Shown: piece after piece, positions 42,285-51,586 of the stretch | Layout: every line of letters starts with the position of its first letter | Numbering within the stretch: the stretch's first letter is position 1 | Assembly: GCA_002354805.1 (NCBI GenBank) | Contig: DEMH01000009.1 | Coordinates: 248,001 to 312,000 of the forward strand | Length of the DNA: 64,000 nt | Reading direction: 5' to 3' | Source: Gammaproteobacteria bacterium UBA2675 | Lineage (GTDB): Bacteria > Pseudomonadota > Gammaproteobacteria > Pseudomonadales > Pseudohongiellaceae | The notes under the pieces: generated by a model | What the model was told of the DNA's origin: nothing | Database searches by the model: none | What the model saw: only the letters and a program-made list of their open reading frames with translations | Program-made: the position numbers and the translations under genes

Positions 42285-43715
42285 TCATTGACGATGCAGC
42301 CGCCCCCGGGCGAGTGAAAACGCGATGCCGGGCAGACAGACCAGTCCGGCTATCGCAAAACACACATCAATGGCGCGCGACAACTGAGGGATGCTGTCTT
42401 CGTTAATGACGGTATTTCCCACGATCAGGCTTACCACCAGCGCTACCAGCACCATGCTGTTCAATTGCCCCACCATGCGCGTAGTCGCCACCGCCGCCGA
42501 TGCGCTGCCATAGTGGCGTCGCTCGACCGAACCCATGATGGCGTTCACATTGGGTGATGAGAACAGCGCAAAACCGCCACCCGTGAACAACAGGGCGATG
42601 ACCACACGAGTCGTGCTGCTGTCAGGATGCAGTGTGGCCAGTACAAACAGTCCACAGGCTGTCAGCGCCATGCCCGCCGAGGCCAGCCAGCGCGGTTCCA
42701 GCCGGTCCGAGAGGCGACCCATGATCGGCGACCCAATGGCCATGGTCAGCGGCTGCACCATCATGATCATGCCCGCCTGACTGGCACTCATGCCCTTGAC
42801 TGACTGCAGGTACAGACTCATCAGCACCACATTCGCGTAAGTTGCGCTGTACATGATCAGGGCTGAGGCAGCGGACAGCGTGAAGGTGCGATTGGTAAAA
42901 AACAGATTCACGTCCCACAGCGGATGCGGGGAGCGCCGGGCGTGATGCAGAAACAGGGTGACGGTGACCGCACTGGCGGCCAGCCAGGCAAAGCTGTCCC
43001 AGGCCGGCAGCCGGGAGATGGCCAGACAGAACAGACCAATGCTGGCGATCCAGCCCAGTGCGCCAGGCACATCAAAGCGGGCATCTGCCTCGCCGCGCCA
43101 CTCATCATGGACATAAAACAGTCCCAGCCCCAGCACTGCGACGACCAGCGGTAAATGTACCAGGAACGAAGCGCGCCAGCTGATATGGTCAACAACCAGC
43201 CCGCCCAGCAGGGGGCCAGCCGAAAGCCCGATATAAATTGAGGCGGTGACCAGGCCGATATAGCGCCCGCGCTGATTGGCCGGAAATGCCGAACTGACGA
43301 TTGCCATTTGTGTTGCATTCAGCGCGGCTGCGCTGACACCCTGCAGAAACCGAGCCGCCAGCAAAAGCTCACCGCTCGGTGCCAGCGAGGTCAGCACCGA
43401 GGAGACAATTACTGCAGCGCTGCCGATCAAAAAAATCCGCTTGCGACCTACCCGGTCGGAGAGGCGGCCGAAGATCAATACAAACATGGTGCTTGCCATC
43501 AAAAACGCCATCGGCACCCAGCTCATGGCGACAGCGGTCATGGCCAGGTTGTCGCCCATGGTCGGCAGAGCGACGTTGGCGGCCGATAACATCAATGGCA
43601 CCGCAAAGGAGTTAAGAAGGACCATGGCCAGGATGGCGCGTGACTGGGGGTGCTGTGACAAAACGCGGATTCCCTGCTGTCGGGCGGATGGCGGCAAACT
43701 GCCAGCGCGTATCAT
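42285..43715 (-). CDS. MFS drug-efflux transporter, DHA2 (14-helix) type
   Basis: The 476-residue protein has about fourteen hydrophobic helices, with the MFS loop motif FGRLSDRVGRKRIF after helix 2 and the DHA2 features of the EmrB/QacA group (helix 5 GPLLGGLVVDHISWRASFLVHLP). It should export hydrophobic compounds using the proton gradient. The ATG at 43715 follows AGAGG; the same frame stays open for 34 codons upstream, but these do not look like an MFS N-terminus. Confidence 0.9.
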   Translation of the reverse strand: MIRAGSLPPSARQQGIRVLSQHPQSRAILAMVLLNSFAVPLMLSAANVALPTMGDNLAMTAVAMSWVPMAFLMASTMFVLIFGRLSDRVGRKRIFLIGSAAVIVSSVLTSLAPSGELLLAARFLQGVSAAALNATQMAIVSSAFPANQRGRYIGLVTASIYIGLSAGPLLGGLVVDHISWRASFLVHLPLVVAVLGLGLFYVHDEWRGEADARFDVPGALGWIASIGLFCLAISRLPAWDSFAWLAASAVTVTLFLHHARRSPHPLWDVNLFFTNRTFTLSAASALIMYSATYANVVLMSLYLQSVKGMSASQAGMIMMVQPLTMAIGSPIMGRLSDRLEPRWLASAGMALTACGLFVLATLHPDSSTTRVVIALLFTGGGFALFSSPNVNAIMGSVERRHYGSASAAVATTRMVGQLNSMVLVALVVSLIVGNTVINEDSIPQLSRAIDVCFAIAGLVCLPGIAFSLARGRLHRQ

Positions 43716-43797
43716 AACACCTCTGCCAGTACAGTCGATTGCAGCGCGGCTCGCAGACGGCGTGTTATAGTCCTGCGCAAAGAAAAACGGAGTTATT

Positions 43798-44259
43798 ATG
43801 GAAATCATTTCTCTCAAGGATCGCCCGGAACATTTGATGACGCTGGCAAAGTGGCATCATGCCGAATGGTCTTACCTCAATCCGGAACGTTCTTTCGAAG
43901 CCCGTGTCGAAGAAATGCAGTGTGACTTGCGCGGTGATGTCATCCCGACCACATTCGTCGCGGAGCGCGATGGAGAGTTGCTGGGCTCCGCCTCCATGCT
44001 GGCCGAGGACATGAGCACGCACCCCGAGCTGACACCCTGGCTGGCCAGTGTTTTTGTGGCACCGGCACATCGCAAACAGGGTATCGGTAGCGTTCTGGTT
44101 AAACGAATAATGGATCATGCGCGCGACAACGGCGTGAAGAAACTGTATCTGTACACCCCTGACCAGGAGCAGTTGTATGCCGGGCTGGGCTGGCAGATAC
44201 TCAGTCGCGAGCCATACAACGGTACGCCAGTAACCATCATGAGTGTGGAATTTAACTGA
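43798..44259 (+). CDS. GNAT-family N-acetyltransferase
   Basis: The 153-residue protein has the GNAT core, with the acetyl-CoA loop RKQGIGSVLVKRIMDHA and preceding beta strand WLASVFVAPAH. C-terminal sequence LYLYTPDQEQLYAGLGWQIL is typical of small-molecule acetyltransferases. The acceptor is unknown. CGGAG precedes the ATG. It is divergent from the MFS exporter across about 82 bases, so a shared resistance role is possible but unproven. Confidence 0.87.
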   Translation: MEIISLKDRPEHLMTLAKWHHAEWSYLNPERSFEARVEEMQCDLRGDVIPTTFVAERDGELLGSASMLAEDMSTHPELTPWLASVFVAPAHRKQGIGSVLVKRIMDHARDNGVKKLYLYTPDQEQLYAGLGWQILSREPYNGTPVTIMSVEFN

Positions 44260-44294
44260 GCTGATATCGCGCCAGGTCAGCAGACAAAGGCAGC

Positions 44295-45581
44295 TTGAGT
44301 GAAATGGCCCCTCACAACATCGCCCCGCAGGCTACAGCCTGTGTAATTGAACAGGTTTATCGCCGCGAGCGACGGCGGGCAATGGCAACATTGATCCGCC
44401 TGCTCAATGGTGACTTTGATCTGGCTGAGGATGCCCTGCATGAAGCGTTTACTGCTGCGGTCGCACAGTGGCCTGCTGACGGCGTACCCGAAAACCCGCG
44501 TGCCTGGCTGGTGACAGCGGCAAAGTTCCGTGCCATTGACCAGATTCGCAAGCGGCGGCGGCATGACGATGCCAGCGACGAACTGGTAAGAATGCTTGAT
44601 GTTGCTGATGATGAGCCGACCGACGACCTCTCCATTGAAGACGATAGGCTCAGGCTGATTTTTACCTGCTGTCACCCCGCCCTGTCGACGGAGGCGCGAG
44701 TGGCTCTGACGCTGCGCGAAGTCTGCGGACTGACGACCGAGCAGATCGCAGCGGCCTTTCTGATACCCACACCCACTCTGGCGCAACGAATCGTACGTGC
44801 CAAAAACAAGATTCGCGACGCCCGCATCCCCTACGAAGTCCCTCAGACCCGCGACCTGCCAGACAGGCTGGACGCAGTGCTGCAGGTTATTTACCTGGTT
44901 TTCAACGAAGGTTACCTGTCATCGCAAGAGGGTCCCGATCACGATCGCAAGGCGCTTGCGGTCGAAGCGATTCGCCTGACCCAGTTGCTGCAGGAGCTCA
45001 TTCCGTCCAGCGAGGTGACAGGTCTGCTGGCGCTGATGCTGTTACACGAGGCCAGACGCGCAACGCGCTACAACGAATCAGGTGAACTGGTGCCACTGGA
45101 CGAGCAGGACCGCAGTCGCTGGGACAAACACCAGATTGCGCAGGGTTGCATGCTGGTCCGTAAGGCGCTGACGCAGGGGCCAGCCGGACCTTATGCATTG
45201 CAGGCAGCCATTGCAGCGTTGCACGCCGAGTCCCCAAGCTCTGAAGATACCGACTGGCATGAGATCACGGGTCTTTACCGTGTGCTGCTGGCGCTGCAAC
45301 CGTCGCCTGTGGTCGCGCTCAATCATGCCGTAGCCATCGCGATGCGTGACGGTGAGGCGGCCGGGCTGGCGCGCATAGACCAGTTGTGCGCGGATGGAGC
45401 ACTGGACAGTTATCACCTGCTGCATGCCGCGCGGGCCGATTTGCTGCGTCGTCTGGGTCGTCATGATGAAGCCCGGGTGTCCTATCAGTCAGCCATTGAA
45501 TTAACCAATGCCAGCGCAGAGAAACGATTTTTGCAGCGCCGCCTCAATGAACTGGGCACTCCTGACAGGATTTTGAAATAA
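44295..45581 (+). CDS. ECF42-type RNA polymerase sigma factor with C-terminal extension
   Basis: The 428-residue protein has sigma region 2 (FDLAEDALHEAFTAAVAQWP ... AKFRAIDQIRKRR), region 4 (LTTEQIAAAFLIPTPTLAQRIVRAKNKIRD) and a C-terminal extension of about 230 residues with TPR-like helices. Such extensions replace a separate anti-sigma factor in ECF42 members, which also lie next to DGPF (YCII) genes, as here. The annotated TTG at 44295 is used; an ATG at 44304 is equally possible. A promoter of ECF42 type starts 14 bases after its stop codon. Confidence 0.87.
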   Translation: MSEMAPHNIAPQATACVIEQVYRRERRRAMATLIRLLNGDFDLAEDALHEAFTAAVAQWPADGVPENPRAWLVTAAKFRAIDQIRKRRRHDDASDELVRMLDVADDEPTDDLSIEDDRLRLIFTCCHPALSTEARVALTLREVCGLTTEQIAAAFLIPTPTLAQRIVRAKNKIRDARIPYEVPQTRDLPDRLDAVLQVIYLVFNEGYLSSQEGPDHDRKALAVEAIRLTQLLQELIPSSEVTGLLALMLLHEARRATRYNESGELVPLDEQDRSRWDKHQIAQGCMLVRKALTQGPAGPYALQAAIAALHAESPSSEDTDWHEITGLYRVLLALQPSPVVALNHAVAIAMRDGEAAGLARIDQLCADGALDSYHLLHAARADLLRRLGRHDEARVSYQSAIELTNASAEKRFLQRRLNELGTPDRILK

Positions 45582-45594
45582 ACACAGTGTTAAC

Positions 45595-45621
45595 TGTCGA
45601 ATCGGGCAAAGCTGACACGAC
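45595..45621 (+). promoter_or_regulatory. ECF42-type promoter of the DUF1428-VOC-DGPF genes
   Basis: TGTCGA and CGAC are separated by 17 bases. As I recall it, the published ECF42 consensus from Streptomyces venezuelae is TGTCGA (-35) and CG(A/T)C (-10), an exact match. Transcription would begin near 45628, before the DUF1428 start. Confidence 0.68.
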
Positions 45622-45669
45622 AGGCATGTAAAGACACATCAAAAGCACTCAAAACAGGAGCAGGTGTTT

Positions 45670-46044
45670 ATGTCATACATTGACGGGTTTGTTCTGGCCG
45701 TACCAAAGGCCAATCGCGAGAAATTTATTGGTCATGCCAGGACTGCTGATGAAATATTCATTGAGGCAGGAGCCATTCGCGTGCTGGAGTGCTGGCAGGA
45801 CGACGTACCAAAAGGCAAAGTCACGGACTTTTACGGGGCTGTCAAAGCCAATGAAGATGAAGTGGTCTGTTTTGCCTTTATTGAATGGCCCGACAAAGAT
45901 GCTCGCAATGCCGGCATGAAAAAAATAGAACAGATAATGCACACTGATCCTCGTATGGATCCTGAAAAGAACCCGATGCCATTTGACGGCAAGCGCATGA
46001 TATTTGGTGGCTTCGAGACCGTCGTCAAACTCGGTAAAGACTGA
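45670..46044 (+). CDS. DUF1428 family protein
   Basis: The 124-residue protein matches DUF1428: MSYIDGFVLAVPKANREKF start, VLECWQDDVPKGKVTDF, and the C-terminal PMPFDGKRMIFGGFE. The fold is a ferredoxin-like dimeric alpha/beta barrel, and the function is unknown. The ATG at 45670 is chosen over a GTG two codons earlier because it gives the family N-terminus and follows AGGAG by about 10 bases. It is the first gene after the ECF42 promoter. Confidence 0.87.
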   Translation: MSYIDGFVLAVPKANREKFIGHARTADEIFIEAGAIRVLECWQDDVPKGKVTDFYGAVKANEDEVVCFAFIEWPDKDARNAGMKKIEQIMHTDPRMDPEKNPMPFDGKRMIFGGFETVVKLGKD

Positions 46045-46087
46045 GACGTTCTGAGCTCAATTAATCAACTAAGGAAAGGAGCAGAAA

Positions 46088-46888
46088 ATGCAGAACAAAC
46101 ACGGAGATTTTGTCTGGTATGAATTGCTGACACCTGACGCAAACGCCGCGCAGGCCTTTTACGGGCCCATGCTGGGCTGGGAATTTGTTGACAGCAAGAT
46201 GCCCGGTATCAGCTACCACCTGGTATCCGCCGCCGATGTGGATGGCGATGGTCGGCACGAAGTGGCAGGCGTCATGACCCTGACCCCTGAGATGGTAGAA
46301 GGTGGCGCCCGTCCTGTGTGGCTGGGTTATATCGCCGTGGATAATGTCGACGAAACAGTTGCCAGCATGCAAGCCAGTGGCGGGCAGTTATTGATGTCGG
46401 CTCAGGATATTCCTGGGGTGGGACGCATGGCCATGGTGGGCGATCCCGACGGTGTGCCGTTCTACGTCATGACAGCTGCCGATGACACGCCCAGCTTCGC
46501 CTTTGCCGCCGACAAACCACGACCTGGTCACTGCGCCTGGAACGAGTTGTGCGCTACCGACCAGGTCGGTGCCTGGCAGTTCTACCAGAAACATTTTGGC
46601 TGGCAGAAAGATGGTGAGATGGATATGGGTGACATGGGCACTTATGACTTCATCCGTCATGGCGGCATGATTGGTGCCATCATGCAAAAAACGCCAGACA
46701 TGCCGATGCCCAACTGGAGCTATTATTTCCGTGTCACGGATATTGATGCTGCTGTCGAGCAGGTTAAAACCGGTGGCGGGCAGCTTATGCATGGCCCTCA
46801 GGAAGTGCCGGGTGGCGATCACATAATTGTGGGGACCGATCCGCAGGGTGCCGTCTTCTGTCTGGTAGGCGGGCGGAGCGCAACATGA
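46088..46888 (+). CDS. VOC-family protein with two glyoxalase-like domains
   Basis: This 266-residue protein has two vicinal-oxygen-chelate modules (about 1-120 and 135-262), each starting with the same kind of phrase (GDFVWYELLTPDANAAQAFYGPMLGWEF and GHCAWNELCATDQVGAWQFYQKHFGWQ). Metal ligands of glyoxalase I are not clearly conserved, so it may bind rather than convert its ligand. Homologues with two such domains are common beside DGPF genes. AAGGAG precedes the ATG, and its end overlaps the next gene by four bases. Confidence 0.88.
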   Translation: MQNKHGDFVWYELLTPDANAAQAFYGPMLGWEFVDSKMPGISYHLVSAADVDGDGRHEVAGVMTLTPEMVEGGARPVWLGYIAVDNVDETVASMQASGGQLLMSAQDIPGVGRMAMVGDPDGVPFYVMTAADDTPSFAFAADKPRPGHCAWNELCATDQVGAWQFYQKHFGWQKDGEMDMGDMGTYDFIRHGGMIGAIMQKTPDMPMPNWSYYFRVTDIDAAVEQVKTGGGQLMHGPQEVPGGDHIIVGTDPQGAVFCLVGGRSAT

Positions 46889-47253
46889 AATACCTCTGTC
46901 TGGTTTACTACGACGAGAACATCATGAATCAGATGTCGCAACAGGAATGGGACTCGCTTAATCAGGAGTGCATTGCCTGTGTAGGCTCCCTGACTGACAA
47001 CGGTCACTTTCTCGACGGTGCTCCGCTGCAGTCCATCAATACCGCCACGACGGTGCGCGTTCGCAATGGCAAAGCCGTGCTGACTGATGGCCCCTTCGCC
47101 GAAACCAAGGAACAGCTGGCCGGTTTTTACATGCTGGAGGCCCGCGACATGAATGAGGCCATCAGGCTGGCGGAAAAAATCCCGCCGGCCCGCTATGGCA
47201 GCATTGAAGTCCGCCCTGTACGTGAGCTCAGAGAGGCGGAGAATACCCGCTAG
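46885..47253 (+). CDS. DGPF-domain (YCII-related) protein
   Basis: The 122-residue protein has the YCII/DGPF fold with the naming motif intact (VLTDGPFAETKEQLAGFYMLEA) and the start MKYLCLVYYDE. The function is unsettled; a role in oxidation or hydrolysis of small molecules has been proposed for the fold. It is the usual partner of ECF42 sigma factors. It overlaps the VOC gene by four bases and is the last gene of that unit. Confidence 0.9.
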   Translation: MKYLCLVYYDENIMNQMSQQEWDSLNQECIACVGSLTDNGHFLDGAPLQSINTATTVRVRNGKAVLTDGPFAETKEQLAGFYMLEARDMNEAIRLAEKIPPARYGSIEVRPVRELREAENTR

Positions 47254-47261
47254 CCACTGGC

Positions 47262-47290
47262 TTGGCTGGCCTGCAAACTAAGGTTATAGT
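47262..47290 (+). promoter_or_regulatory. sigma-70 promoter of the TPR lipoprotein gene
   Basis: TTGGCT and TATAGT (each 4 or 5 of 6 to consensus) with a 17-base spacer, about 40 bases before the start at 47331. Confidence 0.6.
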
Positions 47291-47330
47291 GCCTCAGCTA
47301 CCAAACTGACTTGCTGCAGGTAACTGAAAG

Positions 47331-49091
47331 ATGACGCAACACTCGGTATTTACCCGGATGCGGCTGGCTGTCCCGCTGGCCGCGACACTTCTGTTGACGG
47401 CGTGCGGCAATGAAGAACCACCGGCACCAGTCGAGGTCCGCGCCCCCATCCAGGCGATTTCGCAAATACCCTTGCAGGACATGGTGGCCTGCGCCGAAGA
47501 CGCGGCACCGCTGGTCAACAATACTGGTACCTTCAGTCGCTCCATCAACACCGGCATGGAGCTGGCGCAGGCGTATTTTGACCAGGGGCTACGGCTTACC
47601 TACGGATATTACTTCCCTGAAGCGATCGCATCTTTTAATGCGGCGCTGTGTCTCGATCCCAATAACGCCATGGTTCACTGGGGCAGGGCACTGGCCATGG
47701 GGCCCAACCCCAACAGCCGCTATGCAGGCGTTTCTGACGATCCGGCCGGCGCAGGCAAGGCCGCCATTGATCGTGCAATGGCCCTGGCTGACACGCTGCC
47801 ACCGCCAGAGCGTGGACTGGTGGAGACTCTGGCAGTCCTGTTTGATTCGGAGACCTACCCGGATGTCATGGCGCGTACCAACGCATTTGTAGAGGCGGCT
47901 GAAGCCAACTACCAGACTCACAGCGATGATCTGGAAGCCGCCTTTCTGGTGCCGCACGGCATCATGATGACAACGCCCTGGACCTATTTCTCAGCAGAAG
48001 ACGGCAGTGCCTTGCCCGGAGTCGCCCGCGCTCGCGATGTCATCGAGCAGGGCATGGCACAGAATCCCCGGCACCCGGGTCTGACGCATCTGCATATCCA
48101 CCTGCTGGAGGCTTCATTTGAGCCACAGGCAGCGGAAGCCTCTGCCGATCGGCTGGAATCCCTGACGCCCATGATCGGGCACATGGTGCACATGCCCGGC
48201 CATATTTATATGCGGCTGGGTCGTTACAATGACTCTATTGCTACCAACCAGCGCTCGCTGCAGGCAGATGAATTCCTCCAGCAGGCCTGGGGCAATCGAA
48301 GCCTGCCGCGCAATGGCACCTATTTTCTGTCAGCAACCAATCACGGCGGCCATGCGCGCATGTTCATTCACTGGGCAGGCCTGCTGCAGGGGAATTTTGA
48401 GCGTGCTACCAGCGTTTCTGCGCCAATGGCGGCAATGGTTGATATAGAGGCGCTCAATCGCGGTTCAGGCTTGAGAGCACCGGTAGCGCACTGGATGACA
48501 CTCAAAGCCTTCGGTCGCTACGACGATTTGCTGGCGCTACAGAATCCGGCTCCCGAGCAACCCTATCTGGCCGGCATGCTGCACTGGGTGCAGGGTTCCG
48601 CACATGCTGCTAATGGTGATCTTGCTCAGGCGCAGCAAGCATTGACGGCCCTGCAATCGATCAGACAATCAGCCGCTGGGCTGGATACCATGCGTGCCAG
48701 TGTCAACACAGCGGAAGATCTGCTGGCCATCGCCGAACACATGCTGGCTGGAGAAATAGCCAGTGCTCAGGAAGATTTTGCAGCGGCAGTGGGTCATTTC
48801 GAGCAGGCTGTCGCTCTGCAGGATGCGCTGCGATACATGGAACCCCCAGACTGGTTACAGTCGACCCGTTTGTTCCTGGGGCAGGCGCTGATAAACGCCG
48901 GTCAGGCCGAACAGGCGGTTTCCGTATTCGAGCGGGATTTGTTACTGTTAAACAACAATGGCTGGGCGCTGCAGGGCCTGGCGCAGGCGTTGCTGCTGCT
49001 GGGGCGCCACGAGGAAGCAACAGCGGTTCAGCAACGGCAGGCGATGGCCTGGGCCGATGCGGATGTCGAGCTCACTACAGCGCACTTCTGA
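47331..49091 (+). CDS. TPR-repeat lipoprotein
   Basis: The 586-residue protein has a lipobox (LLLTACGNE) and tetratricopeptide-like helix pairs throughout. The opening unit AYFDQGLRLTYGYYFPEAIASFNAALCLDPNNAMVHWGRALAMG is typical of a family of uncharacterised TPR proteins, with later units including QAVALQDALRYMEPPDWLQSTRLFLGQALINAGQAEQAVSVFERDL. His-rich stretches (GLTHLHIHLLEA; GHMVHMPGHIYMRLGRY) are conserved in the group and could bind metal. No catalytic motif is evident. It has its own promoter. Confidence 0.82.
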   Translation: MTQHSVFTRMRLAVPLAATLLLTACGNEEPPAPVEVRAPIQAISQIPLQDMVACAEDAAPLVNNTGTFSRSINTGMELAQAYFDQGLRLTYGYYFPEAIASFNAALCLDPNNAMVHWGRALAMGPNPNSRYAGVSDDPAGAGKAAIDRAMALADTLPPPERGLVETLAVLFDSETYPDVMARTNAFVEAAEANYQTHSDDLEAAFLVPHGIMMTTPWTYFSAEDGSALPGVARARDVIEQGMAQNPRHPGLTHLHIHLLEASFEPQAAEASADRLESLTPMIGHMVHMPGHIYMRLGRYNDSIATNQRSLQADEFLQQAWGNRSLPRNGTYFLSATNHGGHARMFIHWAGLLQGNFERATSVSAPMAAMVDIEALNRGSGLRAPVAHWMTLKAFGRYDDLLALQNPAPEQPYLAGMLHWVQGSAHAANGDLAQAQQALTALQSIRQSAAGLDTMRASVNTAEDLLAIAEHMLAGEIASAQEDFAAAVGHFEQAVALQDALRYMEPPDWLQSTRLFLGQALINAGQAEQAVSVFERDLLLLNNNGWALQGLAQALLLLGRHEEATAVQQRQAMAWADADVELTTAHF

Positions 49092-49122
49092 CCACGGCGG
49101 GATAACATCCGAGAGTCATTAA

Positions 49123-50691
49123 ATGAGCGAAGGTATCGAAAAGCTTGCCGAACAGGTTTCGGACGCCAGCAATCTCGAGGAGCTGACTCAGCCGATTCTC
49201 GATGTGCTGCAGCGAGTAACGCACCTCGAAAGCACTTATGTAACAACCATTCACGAGCATGAAGGTGTGCAGCGTATCCTGTACTCGCGCAACAGCGGTG
49301 ACTTGCAAATCCCCGAAGGTCTGCAGGTGCCGTGGAGTGACACACTGTGCAAACGAGCTTTGAATGAAAAACGCTTTTTGACTACTGATGTGCCCAGCGT
49401 ATGGGGCGACTCTGAGGCGGCCGCTGCTCTTGGATTAAAAACCTATCTTAGCAATCCAATCTATACCGACGAGGGCGAATTGTTCGGGACACTATGTGGT
49501 GCCAGTGCTAACACTATAGATGTAAGCGACGCGGCCCTGGAAGTGCTAGCGCTCTTTTCACGCATGATAGGCCACCAGGCAAGTCGTGAGCAGCTGGCGC
49601 GAGAGGCGACAGCTCGCGCGACTGCTGCAGAAACACGGGCCAGTGACATGCAGTTTGTGGCTGAGATTGGCGCGCTGTGTCTTTCCGGTGAGGAGCCTGA
49701 TCAGGTGCTCAGAGCGGTCAGCCAGAGTTTTAAGTCACGCCGAGCCTGGCAGTATGCCGCACCGTTCCAGTTGCCGGAAGTCAGTCCAATCTCGGTGGGG
49801 CAAGCCGTGGATGGTATTGATGCATCACATTTGACGACACCAGAACTACTGGCTGCCGAAGATGTTCCGATGTTGCCACTGCTGATAGAAACGCTAAACA
49901 TGGCGCGTTTTAAAGAGGGCTATGCGCCAACGTTCCTGAGCCCAAAGCACAGTGGCGCGGAGCTGCGGGCGGTGGCAAAGCGCAGCGGTATCGGTGACGA
50001 GTGCGAACTGTTCGTACTGACGCTGGCGCATGGCACAGATTTGATGGGTGGTGTGTTGCTGATCAGTCAGCCCGGCGGCCTGGATGACACCGAAAAAACC
50101 ATGGTGCAAAGCTGCTGGCAGACATTGACCCTGTTCGCGGAACGGGAGGTTGAGCACGAGATGCTGGAAGTGGCAAACGCACAGCTGACCTTGCATGCGC
50201 GACACGACCCCTTGACCGGCTTGCCAAACCGCCGCTATCTGGTTGAGGAAATGCACCGAATGCTGTCGCATGCCGCCAGGGCAGGCGAAGTAGTCTATGT
50301 GGCATTTATCGATCTGGATGGTTTCAAGAAAATCAACGACCAGCATGGTCATGATGTCGGTGACGATTTTCTGGAGGCGATGGCGCACTGTCTAAAAAAA
50401 GCTGCTCGTACCGGAGACCTGACAGCCCGCTATGGCGGGGACGAATTTGTCATGGTGGCGGTCAACGACGAGCCTGTATCCGAACAGGCGCAACAGGCGA
50501 TTGCGGTGCGCATCGAACAGGCAATGAGCGGTGTGCTGAAATTGCCAACATTAACGCTGGATTATCCTGGCCCGAGTGTGGGTGTCGTGTCGTGGCAAGG
50601 GGACACGATCCCTGACGCAGACGAACTGATAGCACAGGCGGACAAGGCTATGTACGGCGTCAAACAGGCGCGCCGCGCCGAGCGTTCCTGA
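49123..50691 (+). CDS. GAF-GGDEF diguanylate cyclase
   Basis: The enzyme should make cyclic di-GMP. The 522 residues hold an N-terminal GAF domain (about 10-160), a less clear middle region to about 350, and a GGDEF domain with an intact active site (RYGGDEFVMVAV). The inhibitory site RxxD (RTGD) lies five residues before it, so feedback control by product is expected. There is no EAL domain and no membrane helix, so the protein is cytoplasmic. It lies 31 bases after the TPR lipoprotein. Confidence 0.92.
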   Translation: MSEGIEKLAEQVSDASNLEELTQPILDVLQRVTHLESTYVTTIHEHEGVQRILYSRNSGDLQIPEGLQVPWSDTLCKRALNEKRFLTTDVPSVWGDSEAAAALGLKTYLSNPIYTDEGELFGTLCGASANTIDVSDAALEVLALFSRMIGHQASREQLAREATARATAAETRASDMQFVAEIGALCLSGEEPDQVLRAVSQSFKSRRAWQYAAPFQLPEVSPISVGQAVDGIDASHLTTPELLAAEDVPMLPLLIETLNMARFKEGYAPTFLSPKHSGAELRAVAKRSGIGDECELFVLTLAHGTDLMGGVLLISQPGGLDDTEKTMVQSCWQTLTLFAEREVEHEMLEVANAQLTLHARHDPLTGLPNRRYLVEEMHRMLSHAARAGEVVYVAFIDLDGFKKINDQHGHDVGDDFLEAMAHCLKKAARTGDLTARYGGDEFVMVAVNDEPVSEQAQQAIAVRIEQAMSGVLKLPTLTLDYPGPSVGVVSWQGDTIPDADELIAQADKAMYGVKQARRAERS

Positions 50692-50731
50692 TACGCGTAT
50701 CCAATTCAGTCCTTTTAATGTGTGGAGATCT

Positions 50732-51586
50732 ATGCCAGCAATCAAACGCCGCACATTGGCGCGTACCGGATGGATCGCAACTCTGGTGTTTGCATTGGGA
50801 GGCTGTGTTTACCAGCCTCCACTGGAGCTGCATGGACAGGGTCTGCTGCGCAGCTACTTCCAGCCTGGAATTTACGCGGGTATTGAGCAAACGAGTGTCA
50901 GCCGCGACTGCGTGGCGTTTCACCCTATTAACATGAACGACGGGCGACATCCGATTGTTGTCTGGGGCAATGGCACCTACGCCAGTCCGGCGTCTTACCG
51001 TCTGATGCTTGAGCACTGGGCAAGCTGGGGGTTTGTGGTTGTCGCAGCCATGACACCCAATGCCGGCAGCGGCCGTGAAATGCTTGAATGTCTCGACGAT
51101 ATCCGCAATGAATATTCACGCCGCGAGAGTGTTTTCTTTGGCAAAGTGGACACCACACGGGTCGCCGCGGCAGGCCATTCGCAGGGCGGCGGCGGTGCAT
51201 TGATGATGGGTCGTGATCTGCGTGTGGATACTGTCATTGCCATCCAGCCCTACACGCGTGGCCCGCGTTTTGTTCCCCAGGTCATCAGCGATCTGAAGGG
51301 TCCACTGCTGCTGTTGTCCGGTGCCGAAGATGTCACTGCTGCACCGGATATTCATCAACAACCCGTTTTTGAGCAGTCGCCAGTCGACACAACATGGCTG
51401 ACACTGCGCGGCGCCACACACCTGGCACCCATGCAGACCGGCGGCAGCTATCTGGGGCCGATGACGGCCTGGTTGCGCTGGATCCTGTGGGACGACCCGG
51501 TGCCGGCGCCGCTTTTTGAAGGTGACAACTGTGTCCTGTGTCAGCAGGACAACTGGACTGTCAATCGAAAGGCTCAGAGCCAGTGA
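50732..51586 (+). CDS. alpha/beta hydrolase lipoprotein (chlorophyllase/cutinase-like)
   Basis: The 284-residue protein has a lipobox (ALGGCVYQP) and an alpha/beta hydrolase core: HPIVVWGNGTYASPASY, the elbow GHSQGGGGALMMG, LLLSGAEDVTAAPD and ATHLAP, giving Ser, Asp and His. It resembles the secreted hydrolases related to polyester or chlorophyllase-type enzymes. The end overlaps the convergent ygiD-like gene by 13 bases. An ATG with GGAG four bases upstream is used rather than a GTG four codons before. Confidence 0.82.
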   Translation: MPAIKRRTLARTGWIATLVFALGGCVYQPPLELHGQGLLRSYFQPGIYAGIEQTSVSRDCVAFHPINMNDGRHPIVVWGNGTYASPASYRLMLEHWASWGFVVVAAMTPNAGSGREMLECLDDIRNEYSRRESVFFGKVDTTRVAAAGHSQGGGGALMMGRDLRVDTVIAIQPYTRGPRFVPQVISDLKGPLLLLSGAEDVTAAPDIHQQPVFEQSPVDTTWLTLRGATHLAPMQTGGSYLGPMTAWLRWILWDDPVPAPLFEGDNCVLCQQDNWTVNRKAQSQ

